64,000 nt of DNA from Pegoplata infirma (Eukaryota; Arthropoda; Insecta; Diptera; Anthomyiidae): NCBI GenBank assembly GCA_963921195.1, contig OY992540.1, forward strand, positions 44,539,890-44,603,889, in the 5' to 3' direction. The stretch's first letter is position 1. The number at the start of each line of letters is the position of its first letter. Below are positions 56,050 to 64,000 of this stretch, in pieces. The position numbers were made by a program, and so were the translations under genes. Below the pieces are notes generated by a model. It had not been told where the DNA came from and made no database searches. It was given only the letters and a program-made list of their open reading frames with translations.

Positions 56050-57560
56050 ATTCGACTCACTCTCTAGGCACTCACTCAGAATTTTTCAACTCACAATCAC
56101 GTGATTTAAATGAAAATCACTTTTTTGAGTCACGTAAATTACGGGACCAGCGACCATCTCCAATTCAAATACATAAACAAGAGACAAGTGTCTTTTCATT
56201 TGTTTAATCTATAACATCTGTAAATTTTATTTAAAATGAAGTGTCCACCCTTGAAAAAGTTTCCTTGTAGGTCTGAATTAGGGTTTCTATTCGGGAAAAA
56301 TTTCCCGGGAATCCCCGGGAAATATTTTTCTTAAAATCCCGGGATTTTTTCTTCGGGAAATTTCGGGAATTCGTTGCTAATTTTTTTAATAAAAAAAATA
56401 TATTTAATTTACACATTTTTAACACAATCTTAAATGGTTTTTTAAAAATGACATAAAAACCATGAAAGAATTAAAATTTTTAAAGAAAAACTAGTAAGGA
56501 TGTGCTTCAGCTTGCATATTATTTAGGCCTAATAATTATTTTTCTTTAATCGATTGCGTGACAAAATACGGAATCAAACTAAATTTCACTTCAAATGTTG
56601 GTTGGAAATTGGCAATAGGTTTCTTTATCTAAAATTCCAATGATTTCTTCTTTTCGAAATATAGTATTTCATATTCAGAACAACAATCATTATAGTGCTT
56701 AAACAAAGAAATATCAATATTTTAAAGAATATATAACAAACCTGGTTTTCAGCTTAAAATTTCATATATGAAGTAAAAGCCTGATATTTATCGGTCGTTA
56801 AAAATAAATATTTTGTAACGAACCATGGCCGCCGCGAGTTCTATCCCATCAACCAGTAAAAACACGTCGTTACAATGGCTATATAGTACATTGGTATTCT
56901 CATTTAGGCCAAGATGCCTTCAACCGATTAATTTTAATAATTCGAAAGTTAAATTAAATAAATCTTCAAAATATAATTTTCTTACGGTTGGCGTAGTCAA
57001 AATTAGAAAAATTTTCCAAAAAGTTATTAAAACCGCATTTGATGTAAAATCGGATAGTTATACTTATTTTCCGAATTGTGAACAATTTTGTATGGAGTGG
57101 AAATACGTCAATGAAAATACAAAAACTATGATAAGGTCTAATATTTCTACAAAAAATTGATTTTATGAACTTTCTACGTATATTTTAGAGGTTAATAAAA
57201 CTATTTTACAAAAGAAGACATCTAAAATGGTTTTAAATTGGAAAATACGACCATAATTTGTAATATAATAATTTTGATATGATAAAGTTGAAAATTTGAT
57301 TCAATTAAAAAATTCCCGGGAATTCCCGGGAATACGATTTTTTAAAACGATTTCCCGGGAATTGGAAAAGTCCGGGAATTTAGAAACCCTAGTCTGAATC
57401 CAAAAAGTTTCAAGGCACTTATTTATTACCTTAATATAGTCACTTGACTTAAATGAAAATCACTCTATAACCAAATGATTTAAATGAAAATCACTCACGC
57501 TCACGCGTGAATCACGGAAACAGAGACCATCTCCAATTCAAATACTTAAACAAAAGGCAA
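56050..57560 (+). repeat. segmental repeat with ATCACGTGATT / AAATGAAAATCACTC units
   Basis: CACGTGATTTAAATGAAAAT, GAGTCACGTAAATTACGG, CCATCTCCAATTCAAATAC, ACAAGTGTCT, AAGTGTCCACCC, TTTCCTTGTAGGTC, TTTCAAGGCACTTATTTATT. The CCATCTCC part recurs at 57525 and the whole from 59010 to 59128 plus 61440-61510. The two main copies carry different insertions and serve as empty sites for each other. Confidence 0.82.
56279..57391. mobile_element. hAT-like element with CCCGGGAAT repeats; empty site at 61475
   Basis: Ends TAGGGTTTCTATTCGGG and (complement) TAGGGTTTCTAAATTCCCGG, exact TSD GTCTGAAT at 56271-56278 and 57392-57399. The related segment at 61460-61500 reads TTTCCTTGTAGGTCCGATTT, then CAAAAACTTTCAAGG, with no insertion. 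Both subterminal parts are made of CCCGGGAA and TTCCCGGGAAT repeats, a motif that begins in the terminal repeat. An internal 111-codon frame (56825-57160) has no recognisable domain. 1113 bp. Confidence 0.93.
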
Positions 57561-57908
57561 GTGTCTCTTATAATCATTCGATGTTTGGAGCTTCTTGAAT
57601 AAACACCTTCAGTCGCTTAAATTAAAAGAACAAAGTCTTATTTTGTTCTAAAAGCGGATGCCAAAAATTATTAAATAATTTTTGAATTATAAATTAATAA
57701 AATAATAAATAAATAAAATACGAAGGCGAATAAGACGCTTCGGCTGTCGGTTCATGCCTCGTACAATAATTTAACAAAAAATATATTAAAAATTAGTGGA
57801 CAGCTTGGACGAATACGTCTGGCTTTGACCCTGCTAATTAATATATTTAATAATTTGAGTCTCATCCCTTAAATAATAATCACGTGATTTAAATAAAAAT
57901 CGCTCACG

Positions 57909-58989
57909 CACTGAAAAAAAAGACATAACTAAAATTAAAGAAAAAATGTCTTTGAAAATTTATCATGAATTTTCCTTAAATTTAGTAAAATTTAACTAAA
58001 AAATGAGAAATTTTCCTAACTATGAGGAAAAAAATTTAGTTCATTTACTTATACGTAGTTCAAACTTTTCTTTAAATGGAATTTTTAAATATTAGGAAAA
58101 AAAATCTTACTGCCAAAGAAATTTTCCACAAATCTAAGAAACGTATCTTTATTTTTAAGACATATTTCTTAAAAAACAATTTAGTTCAAGTTTAGTTAAA
58201 ATTTACTAAAAAAAACATCATCGTTTTTCTCTTCTTTGAATTGAGGAAGTGTATTTCTTAGAATTTAGTTAATAACTTCTGAAAATTTAGTAAATAACTT
58301 CTTAAAATTTAGTTAAAAATTCAAAATGGCGATATCTTAAAAACTAAGCGAGATAGAGCGAAACGGACGAAATTTTCAAAAGAAAGACAACAAAGAAAAA
58401 TATGGAATAGCCTAGCTCTGCATATCTGTCGGGGTCTCAAGACCCTAAATTTAGATCTAAAATTTGAAATTCCCGAGATTTTATATATGTACATATCTCG
58501 GTAAATACTGCCAACACGAGAAAAGGTCCAACGGCGTTTTTGTAGCTCTTGACTCGTAGAACACTTCCGCAAAATACCCGAAAGCCCTTCGATTAATAGT
58601 TTATGAGATATCCAGTTTTTAAGATTCTCAAGACCCTTTCGGACCCCTTATTACCGTATCTCAAAAACTAAGCGAGTTAGAGCGAAACGGACACAAGTTT
58701 TGGTTCAAAATCTATAGGGACCCTTAAAGGACCCAACGGGGTCTCGAGGTAAATGGGGTCCGAACCCATGGGTCCAGGGTCTAGATCCAATCTATTTCTA
58801 AAATGTGAAGTATAATTTTTCTCATTTTCTAGTTAAAATTGGCTTAAAATTAAGTAACTTTGTTTTCCTTATTTTTGGGAAAATTATGAACTTAAACCAA
58901 GAAAAAAAATCTTTGGAGCCAAATCATTCCCTCTTTTTCTCAAAATTTAGTTAATTTTCCCAGATTTTAGTTCACTTTTTTTTTGAGTG
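57909..58989. mobile_element. probable CACT-ended inverted element, 1.1 kb
   Basis: CACTGAAAAAAAAGACATAA at the left and TTCACTTTTTTTTTGAGTG at the right, each followed inward by ACTAAAAT/ATTTTAGT. Both flanks repeat AAATTTAGTTAA and TTTCCT(T/A)A blocks. The flanks CG/CG might be a 2-bp TSD. The middle (58321-58740) has two copies of TATCT(T/C)AAAAACTAAGCGAG plus TAGAGCGAAACGGAC. Confidence 0.65.
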
Positions 58990-59128
58990 CGCCTGAATCA
59001 TGTGGTTTTTTGAGTCAGGCAAATTACGGATAACCATCTCTAATTCAAATACGTAAACAAAAGACAAGTGTCTCTTCATTTGTTTCATCTATAACATCTG
59101 TAAATTTGATTAAAAATTAAGTGTCCAC

Positions 59129-61439
59129 TAGGGTGGGTCGTTTTGCCACTTTTTCGTAGGATCGAAACGCTATACCCGGCAAAAGTTGTCTACCCAGATG
59201 GGTATTACAGATGTGATTTTTTTTGGAAATCGGTCGATATCTTCTGCTCTCAGAATGGGCTCAAAGTTCCGAAATTTTGGCTAAAAATCCCGAAATGGCA
59301 ATTTTTTGAGGTTCGAAGAAGCGGTTATTTTTTTGGGTAAAGATATGTTATTTTAAACGTAAACTCCCTTTTAGGGACCAAAATGAAATTTTAACCCCTC
59401 CCGGAGGTCCAGGGAATACCCCCGATATCCCAAAGTGGATGTGAATTTCGGCTAAAAATACCCTAATTGACAATTATTGTGGTTCGAACAAGTGGCATAA
59501 TTTTTAGGTACAGATATGTTATTTTAAACGTAAACTCCCGTTTGGGCATCAAAATACAATTTTAATCCCTTTCGGAAATCCCGATATACAAAAGAGATGT
59601 GAATTTCGGCTAAAAATACCCAAATTGACTATTATTGAGGTTCGAAAAAGTGTAATTTTGTTTGTGTAAAGATGTATTATTTAAAACGTCATCTCACATT
59701 TATGCCTTAAATTGCAATTATTAACCCCCCTTAAGGGTCAAGGACCCCCGTCGGGATCGAAGAAAAATGGAAGTTTGGGCTGTTTTAAACCTTTCAAAGA
59801 CATTTTTGGTTATTTGGTTTAGATTTATAGAAAATTACACCTTTTTACAACTGAAAATATATTCTAGATAAGTGAGTATATGGGAGATATTTCAAGCTAG
59901 ATTTTTCTTGATTCATTTATATCTTTAACTTTTGTTTGGCTAGAGTTCATAAAAAAGTCTTTATATGGTAAACAAATCTAGGGGAGTAAAGAAAATATTT
60001 TAAAAGATATATTTTCCATAGAGGTGGAATTCTTCGAAAACTAAAAGAATTAATAGGAAAATACATGCAATGGGCAGGTTGCCTTTTGCATTTTATCGAA
60101 GTACCATTGCGAGTTCTCTTTAAGCATATCGACGGCGGAACATCAGGTCATAATTTTTACACAGGTCCTATAGTTTCAAAATTACCCGAATGTGAAAAAC
60201 TTCCTGTGTTGTCATTTACACTCAGAAAATTATATAAGTTACTACATGTTAGTTATTTGTATATTTTATTTTAAGTCGTTTTTTTACAAAAAAGTACTTT
60301 AATGTAGTAACAGTTATTTAAAGTAGATAATTTTATTATTTTTTATCTCTATAAAAAAATCAGTTTTTTCCAAAAAAAAAAATTTTCGTTTTTTTTATTT
60401 TTCACATCTTTAACAAACTTGGAAAAAATTTGGTCTTCCATTTTTTTCTGAAAAAAAAATTATGTATTAATTATTTTAATTTTACTACATGTTAGCTGTT
60501 TTGGCTACAAATGTAAGTAATTTTTAAAACATAAGCCAGTTGTTTTTGTCAGTTAAAATAACTAACATTGTTAGTTGATTTAACTGAAAAGTAGTTGACC
60601 CCAAAACAACTTACAAAGTAGTTATTTTAACTGACATTTCCAGTTAATTTTACTAATATAATTTTTTGAGTGATAACAATTAAATGTGATCTTCCTTATC
60701 ACAGTTCTGAAGAGCTTTAAAACCTCAGTAACGAGGTTCTTGCTTCCATGATCCTTAGAAAATTGAACAAGCCTCGCTGGTTGACAACTCCATAGCAAGG
60801 AACTCGTAGAAATAGTTAAGTTCATACTTAAAGTCTATGTGGTGATGCAACTCAGAATTAGAACACATCATCTATTCAAACTAATGCGTTCTTTGCCCTG
60901 CCCGGAAATATTCTTCTCGCGATGATGACGCTATCGTTAAAAATAGAATTTTAAGGCGTCTTTTACAATCTCGGAAAATCACCTCCCATTTAGGATATCG
61001 GGGGTATTTCTTGGATTTCCGAGAGGGATTAAAATTGCATTTTGATGCCTAAAAGGGAGTTAACGTTTAAAATACCATGTCTGTACCCAAAAATCGTCAA
61101 TTAGGCTATATTTAGCCGAAATTCACATCCTCTTTGGGATATCGGGGGTATTACCTGGACCTCCTAGAGGGGTTAAAATTGCATTTTGATGCCTAAAAGG
61201 GAGTTTACGTTTAAAATAACATATCTTTACCCCAAAAAAAATAACCGCTTCTTCGAACCTCAATAATTGCCATTTTGGGATTTTTAGCAAAAAATTTCGA
61301 AACTTTGAGCCCATTCTGAGAGCAGAAGATATCAATCGATTTCCCAAAAATTCACATCTGTAATACCCATCTGGGTAGACAACTTTTGCCGGGTATAGCG
61401 TTTCGATCCGACGAAAAAGTGGCAAAACGACCCACCCTA
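59129..61439. mobile_element. 2.3 kb hAT-like fold-back (TAGGGTGGGTCG ends); empty site at 56241
   Basis: Ends TAGGGTGGGTCGTTTTGCCA and TGGCAAAACGACCCACCCTA, exact TSD GTGTCCAC at 59121-59128 and 61440-61447. The related segment at 56236-56260 reads AATGAAGTGTCCACCCTTGA without insertion. Arms of about 350 bp pair closely. Within the left part a unit of about 150-180 bp (GGCTAAAAATACCC, GAGGTTCGAA, GTTATTTTAAACGTAAACTC, CC-GATATCCC) is repeated three times (59268-59740), and twice in the right part (60975-61330). A CACTC-ended element lies at 60219-60672. No coding frame. Confidence 0.93.
60219..60672. mobile_element. CACTC-ended inverted element, 454 bp
   Basis: CACTCAGAAAATTATATAAG against (complement) CACTCAAAAAATTATATTAG. 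The interior carries AGTTACTACATGTTAG and AACTAACA/TAGTTATTTTAACTG motifs. It resembles 38346-38909 in end sequence and in TTAACT repeats. Confidence 0.75.
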
Positions 61440-61878
61440 GTGTCCACCCTGAAATAGTTTCCTTGTAGGTCCGATTTCAAAAACTTTCAAGGCACTTATT
61501 TATTACCTTATTTTTTTCTGAATTTATTTTCTGAATTTCAAAAAAATCGGTTAACATTTACGACCTGTAGAGACTTTTGGCCAAAAAACCTACCATCACG
61601 CCCCAGTGTGCACTGTGGGGCGGACAGAAGGACGACGTAAGTTAAATTAATTAATATTAACGATAAAACCTTTTGCATACAAATACCAAAACCGATATAA
61701 GATAAATACCAATACTTATTAAAAACCGATACCAATTCGAGGCTAAAACCAATACCAATACCCAATACCTAAATAATTCACAACCAATACCGAAACCTAT
61801 ACCAATACTAATATAATTTTAAAAACCAATACCAATACCAATACTTTTATCGAATTGGTACCCATCCTTGAAAACAAT

Positions 61879-62270
61879 TTTTTTCTAATTATTGCGTTTG
61901 GTTGGGTTGCACTTGTGTTTTAAAATGATACTGTTAAAATTACCATTTTTGTCTTTTTTGATATTTTTCAAAGAATAACTAAAAAAATAAATATTTTACA
62001 AATTTAAGTTTTCTGTGTTATTTTTCGTATAAACCGAAAGATATCTTTAATGGGTTTTAAAGTTTATCAGAAAGAATGAACTTTTGCCTAAATTTTTAGC
62101 TTATCACAGTAAAGATTGATCATCTGGTTTTTGTTTTAGAGCCTTTTAAAAATGGTGCTTTTTCTAAGTTTTTTCACAGTGTTTTTTTAAAATACATGTT
62201 TGGCCAATAATAGTGCAACAACTTCAAATTTTTTTGATCATATATTTGAGATTATAGTTCAATTCTACTC
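61879..62270 (+). repeat. mostly unassigned; 62073-62170 is a dispersed repeat
   Basis: AATGAACTTTTGCCTAAATT, TCACAGTAAAGATTGA, ATCTGGTTTTTG, TTTTAAAAATGGTGCTTT match 26958-27065. The remainder is AT-rich with nothing recognised. Confidence 0.6.
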
Positions 62271-62279
62271 TAACGCTTT

Positions 62280-62460
62280 CTACCAGATTTTTATTCCACC
62301 ATGCAGGCTTTCAAAAAAGGTAAAAATCGCGTTTTTTCGCATTTTCAACCGCGATTAATTAAAATTCTAGACGTGATGAAAAAATTTGGAGCACAGATTT
62401 GGAATCAGAGAGTGAAAATCTTTTAAAATTTTATATGAAACTTCAAACCGGAGCCAAAAC
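62280..62460. repeat. right arm of the inverted repeat enclosing the 9.1 kb element
   Basis: TACCAGATTTTTATTCCACC, GGCTTTCAAA, TTTTTCGCATTTTCAACC, GACGTGATG, AAAATTTGGAGCACAGATTT, GGAATCAGAG, CTTCAAACCGGAGCC, matching 52730-52530 in reverse complement. Confidence 0.82.
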
Positions 62461-62469
62461 TTAACTTAA

Positions 62470-62960
62470 GCTAATTTGTGTTTATTAAATAAAAGCTCAA
62501 TTATTTAAAAAAAATTTAACTCGGTAAACTCTTTGCTGCATTATTAAACCATTCACAATTCCTTCATCTCATTTCCAGTCATATAGAGATTAAATTGTAA
62601 CATGAATTTTGAATTTTAGTTTTGTTAACAGTTGCGTTCCTTGGCAACAACTACACAACAATGTTCATTAGAAATTTCTGTGTGTGGGTAAATGTAAAAT
62701 TTAAATCAACACTAAAGGTGTATGAGATGGGATGATTGGCTGTCAGGTTTTGTGGATGCAGTGATGATAAATTAGAAGTGTTTGTCATTTGAAAATCATG
62801 GGATTTTATGCAATTATGGGAGACAAGATATTTGCAAACTGATGACTAGATGTACATTTTGAAAACATAAATCTGCTGAAAAGCTCTGATTTCAACAATT
62901 TTAAATTAAATTTTTTTTAAATTTATTTTTGTACATTAATACTAGCATTCCCACCATGGA
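62470..62960. other. unassigned stretch
   Basis: AT-rich, no recognised feature. Confidence 0.5.
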
Positions 62961-63200
62961 CGTATACAGGGGGTGGGCACAGGGGGCACGTGCCCCCCCC
63001 TTTTCGATGTGAAAAATTTCAAAATTTTATACACAAAAATGCATTATACAAAAAAAAATCACAAGTTTCTAAATATTTTGGTTTTAAAAGAAAAGATTTA
63101 ATTTTATTTTATAAAACCCTACGCTCAAAAGAAAAACTCTGTCAAAAAATCTGTAAAACGACTTTCAATTTGAATTAGCAATCTTTTAGCAGATTGTTCT
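62960..63200 (+). mobile_element. GC-rich element end with perfect 16-bp palindrome, followed by a CACTC-family repeat
   Basis: GGACGTATACAGGGGGTGGG then GGGGGCACGTGCCCCC (62982-62997, perfect dyad). This type of G-run/C-run end is typical of some DNA transposons, but only one end is visible. From 63120 a copy of the 40600/49309 repeat follows (CTCAAAAGAAAAACTCTGTC, AATCTGTAAAACGACTTTCA). Confidence 0.5.
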
Positions 63201-63420
63201 GTTGGATAGGCATTAAAAAACATTTATTCTCATATGAAAACATCATATAGTTTCTTCGAAAGAAATGGCTGAAAAATCAAAAAAAAAAAACGCCATTTTT
63301 TACCTATTTTTTAACCCCAAAATCCCCGATGTGGACGAAGAGCCGAGACACCACAACCTTAGAATTGTTTCTTTTATATGAGGGTGCCTTCGTCAACTCT
63401 TTAAACACAGGTTTTTGTGG

Positions 63421-63652
63421 TCGCTTAAAAAGAATCTGAAGTTGGAATTTTAAAATTCAAAATGGCGGATCCAATATGGCGACAAATATTTTTAAAAAAT
63501 AAACCAATTTGCTTGAAACTTTTTATACCCGAGATTTTGGGGTCGCTAAATAAGAATCTGAATTTAGATTTTCGAATGGCAGATTCTAAAAATATCGCCT
63601 TGTTGGATCCGACATTTTGAATTTTAAAAATCCAACTGCAAATTCTTCTTAA
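63421..63652. repeat. inverted repeat with AAAATGGCGGATCCAA motif
   Basis: GCTTAAAAAGAATCTGAAGT, TGGAATTTTAAAATTCAAAA, TGGCGGATCCAA on the left pair with TTGGATCCGACATTTTGAAT, TTTAAAAATCCAACTGCAAA, TTCTTCTTAAGCGAC on the right. Related blocks (AATATGGCGACAAAT, GGTCGCTAAATAAGAATCTG) continue on both sides to the end of the window, so this is probably the middle of a larger fold-back. Confidence 0.7.
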
Positions 63653-64000
63653 GCGACTTCAAGAACCCATGTATGAAGAATTTTAAGAAAATCTGTAATA
63701 TTTTTAAAAAAATGGGGGCCATATTGCATCCGCCATATTGAAATTCAAAACCGCCACTCGGTATTCAAAACCAAATATTTTTAAGTAACTTCGAAATTTT
63801 TTAAAAAATTTGTAAGCCCATACCAATTTTGGAGAGAAGGGGACCCGGTTGACTAAGAAACCCTCATATATATTTTATGTTTCATGCAAATCGGTTCATA
63901 AGGGTTAAGATACTTCCATTGTTAGATTCATTTTCTGTATTAAATTCTGAGATATTATTTGTTTATCAACATTCTCATATTCTGAAAAGTTTTTTCTATA

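Larger units (their letters stand above)
52765..61870. mobile_element. 9.1 kb hAT-like TIR/TSD-bounded unit with CCAATACC arrays
   Basis: Left end CAATGATGGGTACCAAT, right end complement CAAGGATGGGTACCAAT (16 of 17), perfect TSD AAAACAAT at 52757-52764 and 61871-61878. The first 220 bp and last 185 bp are arrays of ACCAATACC units running in the same direction at both ends, with variants ACCGATACC. The motif overlaps GGTACCAAT of the terminal repeat. Inside are the complete elements 53265-54214, 56279-57391 and 59129-61439, the probable elements 54685-55505 and 57909-58989, and two copies of a segment starting CCATCTCCAATTCAAATAC. No transposase is recognisable, so the unit is non-autonomous and was enlarged by later insertions. 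Confidence 0.8.

Noticed and set aside
56825..57160. 111-codon frame in the CCCGGGAAT element, a candidate transposase remnant
   Set aside because: No hAT dimerisation or zinc-finger motif can be seen, and the element is too short to be autonomous.
59990..60040. AGAGGTGGAATTCTTCGAAAA resembling a small-subunit rRNA segment
   Set aside because: Similarity is confined to a few bases, and flanking sequence does not match rRNA.

Overview
This 64 kb window is strongly AT-rich eukaryotic DNA that looks like repeat-dominated intergenic or intronic sequence. I find no convincing protein-coding gene. The longest open frame is 137 codons and lies in a repeat, no frame carries a domain I recognise, and there is no rRNA or intact tRNA gene. 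Many copies of a repeat with a (GTCY)n core (GTCCGTCCGTCTGTCTG type) are present. That core is a known hallmark of DINE-1/mini-me Helitron-like elements of flies, so a dipteran genome is the best guess. The genus cannot be told from this window.

The window is a stack of nested mobile elements, nearly all non-autonomous, and many are long palindromes (fold-back type). I resolved many by matching both ends and reading target-site duplications (TSDs). Nine lie between TIRs; eight of these have 8-bp TSDs as in the hAT superfamily, and the ninth (49109-49674) has no clear TSD. The eight are 16566-17415, 16767-17292, 17453-18820, 20014-20495, 52765-61870, 53265-54214, 56279-57391 and 59129-61439. 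Others are TA-flanked MITEs (3481-3653, 3838-4010), a PIF/Harbinger-like element with TSD TAA (4039-4934), a CCCAGCAAAA family (15084-15814, 35300-36031, 37842-38268), a CCCGAGTAAAAAT family (12873-13561, 13698-14380, 43669-44356) and CACTC-ended elements.

Layout: 0-3 kb, a tRNA-like sequence and a 1.4 kb palindrome. 3-7 kb, a fold-back composite opened up by at least four younger insertions. 7-12 kb, another fold-back and a composite (here called family F) with a (GATGAAAA)n tract. 12-16 kb, an inverted pair of 690-bp elements and a CCCAGC element. 16-22 kb, a hAT cluster and a 2.4 kb palindrome. 23-26 and 30-32 kb, F composites. 27.8-29.8 kb, a 2 kb palindrome. 34-37 kb, a 2.8 kb palindrome inside a (GTCY)n element. 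37-41 kb, small IR elements. 42.9-44.5 kb, a minisatellite. 45-47 kb, an inverted F composite. 47-52 kb, a palindrome and a 2.4 kb minisatellite-bearing element. 52.7-61.9 kb, one 9.1 kb TIR/TSD-bounded unit holding at least three further elements. 63 kb, small inverted repeats.

Three patterns stand out. Several hAT-like elements are filled with short repeats of their own end sequence. (GTCY)n elements sit three times inside the (GATGAAAA)n tract of an F composite. Paralogous empty sites inside the window prove several insertions. Superfamily names are inferred from ends and TSDs only, because no transposase is visible.
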